Below, in pieces: positions 5,787-13,786 of a stretch of 19,482 nucleotides of DNA (position 1 is the first letter of the stretch; each line of letters begins with the position of its first letter). Origin of the DNA: Gammaproteobacteria bacterium (GTDB lineage: Bacteria > Pseudomonadota > Gammaproteobacteria > DSM-19610); NCBI GenBank assembly GCA_030618475.1, contig JAUXDG010000023.1, positions 1-19,482 on the forward strand, read 5' to 3'. The notes under the pieces are model-generated. The model was not told the DNA's origin. It saw nothing but the letters and a program-made list of their open reading frames with translations, and ran no database searches. A program made the position numbers and the translations under genes.

Positions 5787-7352
5787 ATGAAAAGGATTCT
5801 TTCAGCTAATTTCGGCCGGCCACGCGTGGCCGCGATTTTCAGCCTGGTCTTGCTGTTCACGGCTGGCGTTTCATCAACAAGCATGGCCGCGGCCGGTGGC
5901 GTCGATGCTGTTCTGGTCATGGACAGTTCCGGCAGTATGGCCAAGAACGATCCCGGAAAGCTGCGGGTTCCGGCGGCCAGAATGTTCATGTCCTTGCTGG
6001 GTGGTGAGGACCGCATTGGTCTGATCAGCTTCAGTGACAACGGTTATCCGGTTTTACATCTCACCACGCCGGCTACAGATACCAACGCCCGGATTCTAGC
6101 CTCTGCCGACAAGGTGTCGTCGAAGGGCGTCTATACCAACCTTTATGCTGCACTTTCCAAAGGCATCGAGATGCTCGAACGGGAAGGCAAAGAGGGCCAG
6201 GAAAGAATGTTGGTGCTCATGTCCGACGGCAGAATGGATGTGGGTAACAGCGATGAGGATTGGACCCTGACGCAGAAGCTGCAAGGGGAGCTGTTGCAAG
6301 CCGCCAGGGACAAGGGTATCAAAGTCTACACCATTGCATTTACCGAGGCGTCCGACATTGAGCTGCTGAAACAGGTGGCGAAGGAAACAGGTGCACTGTT
6401 CAAGCTGGCACGTAGCGATCAGGATCTGCACGACGTCTTCAGTGCGATATTTGAAAGCGCCAAAGATCCGGACATGTTACCGATCGAAGGTGGCGAGTTT
6501 ATGGTGGATGGATCCATCGAAGAGGTCACCATCGTCGCCTCCAAGGAACGCGAAGATGTGCGAATCTACCTGCAATCGCCGGACGGCAGGAAACTGGGGG
6601 CCGAAAATGCCGATGACAAGTTGAAGTGGTTCCTGTCACATCATTTCGACATGATCACCCTGAGCAAGCCTGAACAGGGCGCCTGGAAGCTGTTGTTTAC
6701 CGGCGGCAGGAATCGCGCCTATATCGTGACCAATATGACGCTTAACTATAATCCCCAGCAGCCCAGTCTGATAGCCGGTGAAGGCATGGTGCTGGAATCC
6801 TGGCTGGAACAGGACGGCAAGTTGCTGGACAAGGAAGCGGTGCTGACCAACACCCGTTTCCAGATGGAAATCCAGGACCCCAATGGCGCAACAACGCGTT
6901 TCGATCTGTTCGACCGTGGCGAAACCGGGGACAAAAAGCCGGCTGATGGCGTGTATGCCAATACCTTGAGTTATGAAAACGCGGGTTCCTACCAAATCAG
7001 GATTATTGCTAAAGGTGAAACTTTCCAGCGTCAGAAAACCGTTCACTTCGAGATTGCGCCGGTCCCCGCCGGTGTGGCAAAGCCGGACCGTGAAGAACAG
7101 GCCGAACCCGAACCGGAACCGGAACCGGACAAGGCTGCGGCAGAGCCAGCGGCCGGTCCTGAGGTAAGCCTTGAGGAAGACTCGGAACAGCAGGCGCAGC
7201 CTGAAAAGAAAAAGGACGTAAACCTGGGGCTGGTCGCGGCTGTCTTTATGGGTATCAACCTGCTGTTGGGTGCTATCGGCTTTGCTGTATGGTGGATCCT
7301 CAGGAAGCGTAAGAAGACCGATAACGCTGATGCTGATGATGAAGCTAGTTAA
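5787..7352 (+). CDS. Exported, membrane-anchored von Willebrand factor A domain protein
   Basis: This predicts 521 residues. A signal peptide covers 1 to about 36 (basic start, hydrophobic 13-28, MAAA before the mature protein). A VWA domain at about 39-225 has a complete metal-ion adhesion site: DSSGSM (46-51), Thr117 in VYTNL and Asp147 in MSDG. About 235-425 is a beta-rich region (including QDPNGATTRFDLFDRG and DGVYANTL) that looks like immunoglobulin-like modules. A Pro/Glu spacer (EPEPEPEPD, near 440-448) leads to one transmembrane helix at about 479-505 and a basic, then acidic, cytoplasmic tail. The bulk should be periplasmic. The ATG at 5787 has AAGGA 9 bases upstream and directly precedes the signal peptide, so it is preferred over upstream in-frame ATGs. 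It is followed by a coiled-coil membrane gene. Ligand and role are unknown. Confidence 0.85.
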   Translation: MKRILSANFGRPRVAAIFSLVLLFTAGVSSTSMAAAGGVDAVLVMDSSGSMAKNDPGKLRVPAARMFMSLLGGEDRIGLISFSDNGYPVLHLTTPATDTNARILASADKVSSKGVYTNLYAALSKGIEMLEREGKEGQERMLVLMSDGRMDVGNSDEDWTLTQKLQGELLQAARDKGIKVYTIAFTEASDIELLKQVAKETGALFKLARSDQDLHDVFSAIFESAKDPDMLPIEGGEFMVDGSIEEVTIVASKEREDVRIYLQSPDGRKLGAENADDKLKWFLSHHFDMITLSKPEQGAWKLLFTGGRNRAYIVTNMTLNYNPQQPSLIAGEGMVLESWLEQDGKLLDKEAVLTNTRFQMEIQDPNGATTRFDLFDRGETGDKKPADGVYANTLSYENAGSYQIRIIAKGETFQRQKTVHFEIAPVPAGVAKPDREEQAEPEPEPEPDKAAAEPAAGPEVSLEEDSEQQAQPEKKKDVNLGLVAAVFMGINLLLGAIGFAVWWILRKRKKTDNADADDEAS

Positions 7353-7417
7353 CGGCAGGCTCACGTTTTTGCGGGAATGACCGGGAACAGGCGAATTCGA
7401 AGAGCGGGCGGGTAACG

Positions 7418-8149
7418 ATGGAAAACCTTCAGATCAATGTCTACGCTTTTCTCGGGGTGCTGGAGTTTTCACTGCTACTTCTTGTTGTCACCCTGTTTTT
7501 TACCGTTCGCAGTAAAAACCTGGCAGGCCGGCTGCGTGTAGTGCAAGAAAAGCTGAATAAGGCGGAGCAGCTGCCGGAACCTGTCACCTTTGATCAGTAT
7601 CTGCGCGACGAGGTGATTCATAATCAGCACCTCATAGAGCGTGCGGCTGCGTCGCAAGAGGATGCCGAAAAGAAAGTCGCCGAAGTGATGAATGTGCGTA
7701 AACAATTTCTTGAACTGGAAGTTGAAGCGCGAGCACTCGAAAATAACCCGATTGCGTTCCAGGACAAACTCGCAGACGGACTGAGTGAGCTGATCGAACG
7801 CTTGCGCCCTGAAGCGGAAATAGTGATGGGACCTGTTGTAGAAGCAGTTGAAACAATCCCGCAGTTAGAAAAAGCAGCGGCAGAGCAACGCAAATTGATT
7901 GAGACCCATGACGCTGAATTCGAGCGCCTGAAAGAGGTTATCAATAATCAGCAGGATGCGATGGAGGCCCTGCGCAAGGCCGAGGACGACAGCTCCGCGC
8001 AGGATGAAAAACACGAACTGGAAATCAAGCTTCAGGAACTCGAGGCGCTGGTGGAGTTCAAGGACGCTACCATCGAGGAACTCGAAAAACAATACAGTAA
8101 ACTGGAGGCCAGATTCCTGGCAGTGAGCGGAGAGAAAAAAGTCAATTAG
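7418..8149 (+). CDS. Membrane-anchored coiled-coil protein, unknown function
   Basis: This predicts 243 residues. One N-terminal transmembrane helix (about 9-30, FLGVLEFSLLLLVVTLFFTV) is followed by RSK, placing the rest in the cytoplasm by the positive-inside rule. From about 35 to the end the protein is highly charged and helical, with long coiled-coil stretches (about 35-50, 75-110, 150-240). It contains no catalytic motif. It starts 65 bases after the VWA gene on the same strand, so the two probably form an operon: one periplasmic sensor-like or adhesion-like protein and one cytoplasmic scaffold anchored in the same membrane. The ribosome-binding site is weak (GGGCGGG). The family is not recognised. 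Confidence 0.75.
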   Translation: MENLQINVYAFLGVLEFSLLLLVVTLFFTVRSKNLAGRLRVVQEKLNKAEQLPEPVTFDQYLRDEVIHNQHLIERAAASQEDAEKKVAEVMNVRKQFLELEVEARALENNPIAFQDKLADGLSELIERLRPEAEIVMGPVVEAVETIPQLEKAAAEQRKLIETHDAEFERLKEVINNQQDAMEALRKAEDDSSAQDEKHELEIKLQELEALVEFKDATIEELEKQYSKLEARFLAVSGEKKVN

Positions 8150-8152
8150 CGT

Positions 8153-8164
8153 TACACTGGTGTA
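8153..8164. promoter_or_regulatory. Short palindrome upstream of modA
   Basis: TACAC-TG-GTGTA (8153-8164) is a perfect 5+2+5 palindrome just after the stop of the coiled-coil gene and 59 bases before the modA start. It is positioned like an operator but does not match the ModE consensus as I remember it. The regulator is unknown and chance occurrence is possible. Confidence 0.25.
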
Positions 8165-8223
8165 CCTTGTCACTGATATTAACCCATTCAGCGCAGCCTG
8201 CCCTGTCTGCGCAGGCAAAGGAC

Positions 8224-8979
8224 ATGAAGACGCATACATTGTTTTCCACGCTGCTTTTAGCAGCCACAATGATGCTCGCACCTGGCCAGTCAATGGCTGA
8301 AGAAATACGCGTGGCGGTGGCGAGTAACTTCAAGGTTGCCATTACACCCATTGCCAAACGTTTCGAGGCGGGCACGGATCACAAAGTGACGGTGATCTTT
8401 GGCTCCACTGGCAAGCACTATGCGCAAATCAAGAACGGTGCGCCGTTTGATGCTTTCTTTGCCGCCGACGTTCGTCGGCCGGAACGCCTGGAGAAAGAGG
8501 GCGTTGCCTTGCCCGGCAGCCGCTTCACCTATGCGCTGGGCAAAGTGGTTCTGTGGAGCCCCAGGACGGGATATGTGGACCCGCAAGCCGGTATACTGGA
8601 ACGCGGCGAATTTCACCACTTGGCGATTGCGAACCCAAAGTTCGCACCTTACGGCAAGGCGGCCGAGGAGGTCTTGCAGGCGCGCGGGCTATGGAGTCGA
8701 CTTAGTGGACGCCTCGTGCGCGGCGAGAACATTGGTCAGACCTTCCAGTTCGTCAACAGCGGTAACGCTGAATTAGGCTTCGTGGCCTACTCGCAGGTGA
8801 AGCGTCCAAATCTGCAGATTGACGGCTCATTGTGGGAAGTGCCGCAGGCACTTTACACCCCCATCGAACAGCAGGCCGTCTTGCTGAAGGACAATGAGGC
8901 TGCCCGCGATTTTCTGTCATTTGTGCGCAGTGATGAGGCTTTGAAGATCATCCGTGATTACGGATACGACACGCCGTAA
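8224..8979 (+). CDS. modA: ModA, periplasmic molybdate-binding protein
   Basis: This predicts 251 residues. The signal peptide is MKTHTLFSTLLLAATMMLAP...SMA, with cleavage expected before EE at 25-26. The mature protein shows the ModA pattern: VAVASNF near the N-terminus, GSTGKHYAQIKNGAPFDAFFAADVRRPE, and the later ENIGQTFQFVNSGNAELGFVA. It captures molybdate (possibly tungstate) for import. The ATG at 8224 is chosen because the signal peptide starts there; the upstream in-frame ATG at 8167 would put a hydrophilic extension in front of it. AGG lies 8 bases upstream. The stop overlaps the modB start (TAATG), indicating one operon modABC. No modE gene lies in the window. Confidence 0.93.
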   Translation: MKTHTLFSTLLLAATMMLAPGQSMAEEIRVAVASNFKVAITPIAKRFEAGTDHKVTVIFGSTGKHYAQIKNGAPFDAFFAADVRRPERLEKEGVALPGSRFTYALGKVVLWSPRTGYVDPQAGILERGEFHHLAIANPKFAPYGKAAEEVLQARGLWSRLSGRLVRGENIGQTFQFVNSGNAELGFVAYSQVKRPNLQIDGSLWEVPQALYTPIEQQAVLLKDNEAARDFLSFVRSDEALKIIRDYGYDTP

Positions 8980-9659
8980 TGCTCAGTGAATCCGATCTTG
9001 GCGCGCTTGCGATAACCCTGAAACTGGCGCTGCTCACCACCCTGATCCTGTTGTTGCTGGGAACGCCGCTCGCCTGGTGGATGGCGCGTAGCCGTTGGCG
9101 ATTCAAGTTTCTGCTGGAGGCGGTGGTAGCCCTGCCGTTGGTGTTGCCGCCGACCGTGCTGGGTTTCTATCTTCTGGTGGCCCTCGGTCCTCATGGCCCG
9201 GTGGGCGGATTGATGGAATCGCTGGGTGGCAGATCACTGGCCTTCACCTTTACCGGCCTGGTCATCGGCTCGGTTTTCTACTCGATGCCGTTTGTGGTGC
9301 AGCCACTGCAAAATGCCTTTACCGCGGTCGGTCGCCGCCCGCTGGAGGTGGCCGCCACCCTGCGCGCATCACCGCTGGATCGATTCTTTACGGTTGCCAT
9401 TCCGTTGGCCCGTCCCGGCTTTTTTACCGCAGCGGTGCTCGGTTTTGCCCACACGGTGGGCGAGTTCGGTGTGGTGCTGATGATAGGCGGCAACATACCC
9501 GGCGAGACCCAGGTCGTGTCCATCGCCATCTATGACCATGTTGAGGGGCTGGAATACGTTCATGCCCATTGGCTGTCAGGGGGGCTGCTGCTGATGTCTT
9601 TTCTCATGTTGATCGCGGTATACGCCCTCAACCGCCGTTTCAGCGTTGTACAACCATGA
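8979..9659 (+). CDS. modB: ModB, molybdate ABC transporter permease
   Basis: This predicts 226 residues, the usual ModB length, with about five or six hydrophobic helices and a charged N-terminus. The family segments LPLVLPPTVLGFYLL and the cytoplasmic coupling (EAA-type) loop around EVAATLRASPLDRFFTVAIP with following GFAHTVGEFGVVLMIGGNIP are clear. It forms the inner-membrane channel that works with ModA and ModC. The ATG overlaps the modA stop by one base. The modC ATG overlaps the modB stop (ATGA), so all three are translationally coupled. Confidence 0.95.
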   Translation: MLSESDLGALAITLKLALLTTLILLLLGTPLAWWMARSRWRFKFLLEAVVALPLVLPPTVLGFYLLVALGPHGPVGGLMESLGGRSLAFTFTGLVIGSVFYSMPFVVQPLQNAFTAVGRRPLEVAATLRASPLDRFFTVAIPLARPGFFTAAVLGFAHTVGEFGVVLMIGGNIPGETQVVSIAIYDHVEGLEYVHAHWLSGGLLLMSFLMLIAVYALNRRFSVVQP

Positions 9660-10723
9660 CCATCGAGGCCAGATTCCGTATCGACAGGGACGACTTTTCG
9701 CTGGATGTTGACTTGAGCGTTCCCAGCCGCGGTATCACCGCGCTGTTCGGCCCTTCGGGCTGTGGTAAGACCACACTGCTGCGTGCGATCGCCGGGCTTG
9801 AATACCATCACGATGGTTTTCTGAAAGTAGGCGATAGGACCTGGCAGGACAGCGACTGTTTCGTCCCGCCGTACCGCCGTCCCCTGGGCTATGTTTTCCA
9901 GGAGGCCAGTCTGTTTGCGCATCTCACCGTGCGGCGTAATCTTGAATATGGCATCAAGCGGGTGCCGGCAGCAGAGCGTAAAGTCTCTCTGCAGCAAGCC
10001 ATTGAATTGTTGGGAATCGGGCACCTGCTTGAACGTAGACCCGCCCGTCTCTCCGGCGGCGAGCGGCAGCGGGTGGCGATCGCACGGTCGCTGGCCGTCA
10101 GCCCCAGGCTGTTGCTGATGGATGAGCCGTTGGCGGCCCTGGATGTGAACCGCAAGCAGGAGATTCTGCCCTATATCGAGTCCCTGCATAACGACCTGGA
10201 TATTCCGGTGATCTATGTCAGTCATTCCCCCGATGAAGTGGCGCGCCTGGCGGATCACCTGGTGTTGCTCGAAGCAGGCAGAGTCACGGCATCGGGCGCT
10301 ATCAGCGACATGCTGACCCGGCTCGACCTTCCGCTCGCCCACGGCAGTGATGCCGAGGCGCTTATCGAAGCGACCGTTGCCGGGCACGACGAGGCCTATC
10401 ATCTGACTCACCTGGATTTTACCGGAGGTCGTTTTACCGTGGTGCGCAAGGAATTGCCGGTGGGCAGTGCGGTGAGATTGAGGGTCGCCGCTCGCGATGT
10501 CAGTCTTACCCTGGAGTGGCAGTCCGGTACCAGTATCCTGAATATATTTCCCGCCATCGTTGACGAGGTGATCGCCGACGGTGAGGCCCGGATGACTGTG
10601 CGATTGATGGTGGGAGGCGTGCCCATGTTGGCCCGCATTACGCGTAAATCTGCCTCGGTACTGGGTTTGAAAGCCGGCAAGCTGGTGTACGCTCAGGCAA
10701 AAAGTGTCGCCTTGCTGTCCTGA
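9656..10723 (+). CDS. modC: ModC, molybdate ABC transporter ATPase
   Basis: This predicts 355 residues, typical for ModC. Walker A GPSGCGKTT is at 32-40, Q-loop Gln82 in VFQE, signature LSGGERQ at 132-138, Walker B LLLMDEP at 152-158 and the H-loop His190 in VSHSPDE. The C-terminal TOBE/Mop molybdate-binding domain occupies about 290-352, with the SILNIFPA segment at 293-300. It powers molybdate import through ModB. The ATG at 9656 overlaps the modB TGA and gives the family N-terminus; longer in-frame starts lie inside modB and are not credible. No terminator is evident in the short stretch after the stop. Confidence 0.95.
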   Translation: MTIEARFRIDRDDFSLDVDLSVPSRGITALFGPSGCGKTTLLRAIAGLEYHHDGFLKVGDRTWQDSDCFVPPYRRPLGYVFQEASLFAHLTVRRNLEYGIKRVPAAERKVSLQQAIELLGIGHLLERRPARLSGGERQRVAIARSLAVSPRLLLMDEPLAALDVNRKQEILPYIESLHNDLDIPVIYVSHSPDEVARLADHLVLLEAGRVTASGAISDMLTRLDLPLAHGSDAEALIEATVAGHDEAYHLTHLDFTGGRFTVVRKELPVGSAVRLRVAARDVSLTLEWQSGTSILNIFPAIVDEVIADGEARMTVRLMVGGVPMLARITRKSASVLGLKAGKLVYAQAKSVALLS

Positions 10724-10790
10724 TCCGGTTTTCATGGTTTCGCAATGTACGTTCAGCTCAGAGTTTGCCCGAAACGCGTTGAGTCATCGC

Positions 10791-10818
10791 TTGCATATAA
10801 AGATTGGCTGCCTATAAA
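10791..10818 (+). promoter_or_regulatory. Candidate promoter for mrcB-lpoP
   Basis: TTGCAT (10791-10796) and TATAAA (10813-10818) are separated by 16 bases. The -10 box matches at five of six positions, the -35 box at three. A second -10-like TATACT lies at 10832-10837 without a clear -35. The region 10724-10892 carries no gene. Confidence 0.4.
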
Positions 10819-10892
10819 GCGTCCTCGAAGGTATACTACGCATCCTGATATTGGCAGTCGGGCCGATATGGTGATCTCTGTAGCAGTCCTTG

Positions 10893-13199
10893 ATGGCACG
10901 AAAGAAACGTACAACTCGCCGCCGCAGCTCGAAAAAGCGACGTAAATCAAGACGCAGACACAGTCGTTTCCCCTGGACCAAAATACTCCTCAGCCTGCTG
11001 GTTGTGCTGCTCGCTTATGTGGCGTTTCTTGATTTCCAGGTCTACCGGCAGTTCGAAGGCAAGCGCTGGTCACTGCCGGCGCGTGTGTACGCCCGTCCGC
11101 TGGAGCTGTACGCCGGTTTACACCTGACCCCGGCACAATTTGCCAGTGAGCTGCGGGCACTGGGTTACCGTTCCGTCAGAGTGGCACGGAAAGCCGGTGA
11201 GGTGTCCAGAAACGGCAAGCGGTTTCAGCTCATCAGCCGGCCGTTTGTGTTCTGGGACGGACAGGAGCCATCACAATCTGTACGTGTGACATTTTCGTCA
11301 ACACATCTGAAGAGTTTGCAGGATGATCGTAATGGCAGTGCAATGGCGCTGGCGCGGCTCGACCCGCTGGAAATCGGCAGCATCCATACCGCACGTCAGG
11401 AAGACCGGATCCTGTTGCGGCTCGACGACATACCGGACATTCTGGTCGAGGCGTTAATCGCCGTTGAAGACCGAAATTTTTATACCCATCACGGTGTCTC
11501 TCCGCCTGCCATTGCCCGTGCTTTGTGGGTCAATCTGAGTTCGGGACGGGTGGTGCAGGGCGGCAGTACGCTCACCCAGCAGCTGGTGAAAAACTTCTTT
11601 CTGAGTAACCAGCGCAGCCTGTGGCGCAAGTTCAACGAAGCCATCATGTCGCTGCTGTTGGAGTCGCGATATGAGAAGGATGAGATCCTCCAAGCCTATC
11701 TCAACGAAATTTATCTGGCCCAGGATGGTCAACGCGCCATACACGGCTTTGGTCTGGGCAGCCGGTTTTTCTTCCAGCGTCCACCGCAAGAGCTGAGTAC
11801 GGCGCAGATCGCCCTGCTGGTGGGTATGGTTAAAGGACCTTCCTACTATGATCCGCGCAGGCACCCGGATCGGGCGCGTGAGCGACGCAACCTGGTTCTG
11901 CGTATCATGCATGAGCAGGGCATTATCGATCGTGCTCAATACCAGAAATCACGTACTGAAAAACTGGGCCTGGTGAAACCTGCTGTGGGTACCAGCAAAA
12001 GCTTCCCGGCGTTTCTGGATATGGTGCGCCGCCAGCTACGCCGTGATTACAATGAATCCGACCTGGTGACTGAAGGACTGCGCATCTTTACCACGCTTGA
12101 TCCACAGCTGCAGTGGGCGTTGCAGAAAAGTCTGGATCAACAGATCAGACCGGTGCTGAAAAAGCAGCCACAGCTGCAGGGGGCCGGACTGGTCACACAT
12201 TCTGCCAATGGTGAGGTGCTGGCGCTGGCGGGGGGGCGAGAGGCAGGTTTTGCCGGTTTCAACCGCGCACTCGATGCCAGGCGGCATGTCGGTTCACTCA
12301 TCAAGCCAGCCGTGTATCTGACCGCACTGGAACGGTCCGGCCGTTACAATCTGGCATCATTGATTGACGACAGCCCGCTTGAATATGAACAGTCCGGCCA
12401 GTTATGGAATCCGAATAACTATGACCGGAAATTTCATGGCCAGGTCATGTTGTATCAGGCGCTGGCGGATTCCTATAACGTGGCGACGGCCCGTCTCGGG
12501 CTGGACCTGGGTGTCAACGCTGTTATCCAGACCTTGCGGCGTCTGTCGGTCGATCAACCGCTCAATCCTTACCCCTCGCTGTTTCTCGGGGCGACCGATT
12601 TAAGCCTGCTGGATGTCACTCACCTGTACCTTAATTTTGCCAGCGGCGGATTCCAGATTCCGCTGCGCAGTATCCGTGAAGTACTGGACGCCGACGGCGT
12701 ACCACTGCAACGCTACCAACTCAGTGTCGAGCGGGTGATTGATCCGGCCCCCGCCTACCTGATCAACCGTGCTTTACAGATGGTGGTGGTAGAAGGCACT
12801 GCGCGTTCTCTCAACAGACGTTTTGCAGCGGCACTCGGGCTGGCCGGGAAAACCGGCACTAGCAATGATTTGCGCGACAGCTGGTTTGCCGGTTACGACG
12901 GTGAGAAACTGGCTGTAATCTGGATGGGCCGTGATGATAATCAACCCATGGGACTCAGCGGTGCAAGCGGCGCCATGCAGGTGTGGGCGGGTTTGTTCGC
13001 CAGCGCGGGCGTAGTCAAGCAACAACCGGCGAAACCGGATTCGGTTGAATGGTACCGGGTAGACAGGCAGAGTGCAGGTCTGGCCGACAAGGGATGCAAA
13101 GATACCGTACAATTGCCTTTTATCGAGTCTGAATCAAAGCCTGCCGCAGCACCCTGTGCACGAGGACGGCCGCGCTGGTTGCCGGAATGGTTGCAATGA
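10893..13199 (+). CDS. mrcB: Penicillin-binding protein 1b (bifunctional glycosyltransferase/transpeptidase)
   Basis: This predicts 768 residues. A very basic N-terminal cytoplasmic tail (1-30) is followed by a transmembrane helix (about 31-46) and a UB2H-like region (about 60-150). The GT51 glycosyltransferase domain has Glu192 in AVEDRNFYTHHG, GGSTLTQQLVKNFFL (223-237) and Glu272 in YLNEIYL. The transpeptidase domain has Ser468 in GSLIK (SxxK to Lys471), SYN at 527-529 and KTGTS at 653-657. All catalytic residues for glycan polymerisation and cross-linking are present. The UB2H-like region identifies PBP1b rather than PBP1a. ATG at 10893 follows an in-frame TTG at 10890; no clear ribosome-binding site is visible. 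It overlaps the downstream lipoprotein gene by ATGA, a coupling that points to that protein as its activator. Confidence 0.95.
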   Translation: MARKKRTTRRRSSKKRRKSRRRHSRFPWTKILLSLLVVLLAYVAFLDFQVYRQFEGKRWSLPARVYARPLELYAGLHLTPAQFASELRALGYRSVRVARKAGEVSRNGKRFQLISRPFVFWDGQEPSQSVRVTFSSTHLKSLQDDRNGSAMALARLDPLEIGSIHTARQEDRILLRLDDIPDILVEALIAVEDRNFYTHHGVSPPAIARALWVNLSSGRVVQGGSTLTQQLVKNFFLSNQRSLWRKFNEAIMSLLLESRYEKDEILQAYLNEIYLAQDGQRAIHGFGLGSRFFFQRPPQELSTAQIALLVGMVKGPSYYDPRRHPDRARERRNLVLRIMHEQGIIDRAQYQKSRTEKLGLVKPAVGTSKSFPAFLDMVRRQLRRDYNESDLVTEGLRIFTTLDPQLQWALQKSLDQQIRPVLKKQPQLQGAGLVTHSANGEVLALAGGREAGFAGFNRALDARRHVGSLIKPAVYLTALERSGRYNLASLIDDSPLEYEQSGQLWNPNNYDRKFHGQVMLYQALADSYNVATARLGLDLGVNAVIQTLRRLSVDQPLNPYPSLFLGATDLSLLDVTHLYLNFASGGFQIPLRSIREVLDADGVPLQRYQLSVERVIDPAPAYLINRALQMVVVEGTARSLNRRFAAALGLAGKTGTSNDLRDSWFAGYDGEKLAVIWMGRDDNQPMGLSGASGAMQVWAGLFASAGVVKQQPAKPDSVEWYRVDRQSAGLADKGCKDTVQLPFIESESKPAAAPCARGRPRWLPEWLQ

Positions 13200-13708
13200 A
13201 ACGAGTCATATTTCTCCTCGCCCTGTTGTTGGGTGCCTGCAGTACTGCGCCTCAGCGTACTTTACCTCCTGTCGTCGATGGCACCCAGCCGCGTGCCGCA
13301 CAGCCGCGTGCCGCACAGCCCGAAGCAGTCGACAGTGTGGAACGCCCCGACAGAGTGGAGGTGCCTGTTCCCCCGCCGGCACCCAGTGGTGGCGCAGTTG
13401 TTGCTCTGCTCGATCGCGCTAATGCCTATCATCAGTCAGGTGACATCAGTAACGAGGCTGCGACCGTCGAGCGTGCGCTGCGTATCGACCCCAATAGTGG
13501 CCGCTTGTGGAACCGCCTGGCTGTCATACGCCTGGAGCAGGGACAGCCCCGGCAGGCCGAGCAACTGGCACTGAAATCCAATGCCTTATCGCGCGGCGAT
13601 ACGCGCTTGCAGGCACAGAACTGGCGCCTGGTGGCCAAAGCGCGCTGGTCGATGAACGACAGTGCAGGCGCCCGCGCCGCGGAGAAGAAAATCCGTGAGC
13701 TACACTGA
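13196..13708 (+). CDS. lpoP: TPR lipoprotein, likely LpoP-type activator of PBP1b
   Basis: This predicts 170 residues. A lipoprotein signal peptide (MKRVIFLLALLLGAC) has the lipobox LGAC and lipidated Cys15; Ser16 at +2 predicts outer-membrane sorting. A Pro/Ala-rich linker (about 20-60) contains a perfect tandem repeat (QPRAAQPRAAQ). Two to three TPR-like units follow at about 65-165 (ALLDRANAYHQSGD, LWNRLAVIRLEQGQ, WRLVAKARWSMND). In Pseudomonas aeruginosa, a TPR lipoprotein (LpoP) encoded with PBP1b activates it across the periplasm, unlike E. coli LpoB. The architecture and the four-base overlap with mrcB match that arrangement. Assignment is by architecture and context; it could be another TPR lipoprotein. 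Confidence 0.8.
   Translation: MKRVIFLLALLLGACSTAPQRTLPPVVDGTQPRAAQPRAAQPEAVDSVERPDRVEVPVPPPAPSGGAVVALLDRANAYHQSGDISNEAATVERALRIDPNSGRLWNRLAVIRLEQGQPRQAEQLALKSNALSRGDTRLQAQNWRLVAKARWSMNDSAGARAAEKKIRELH
13286..13315 (+). repeat. Perfect 15-bp tandem duplication in the lipoprotein linker
   Basis: The 15-base unit cagccgcgtgccgca occurs twice in direct succession (13286-13300 and 13301-13315) and keeps the frame, adding five residues to the flexible linker. This kind of unit can expand or contract by slippage, which could change the reach of the lipoprotein across the periplasm. Confidence 0.85.
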
Positions 13709-13786
13709 TCGGGGATACCCGGTATGTGGTGTACAATACCCGTCAGCATGGGTGGAAAGTTTTACTGATAGCGAAAAGTCAGCGCC

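Noticed and set aside
7101..7130. Hexanucleotide repeat as a mobile or regulatory repeat
   Set aside because: It simply encodes the Glu-Pro stalk of the VWA protein in frame.
6636..7364. Open frame of 242 codons on the minus strand
   Set aside because: Antisense to the VWA gene; the Phe/Arg/Leu-rich composition (FRFRFGFG) mirrors the Glu-Pro repeat of the real gene.
9560..10735. Open frame of 391 codons on the minus strand
   Set aside because: It is antisense to modC, which has every ABC ATPase motif; the antisense protein has no recognisable domain.
13715..13745. Repeated ATACCCG units upstream of the 13787 gene as an operator
   Set aside because: Two 7-base copies with a short palindrome (ATACCCGGTAT) are too short to distinguish from chance, and no convincing promoter could be placed with them.
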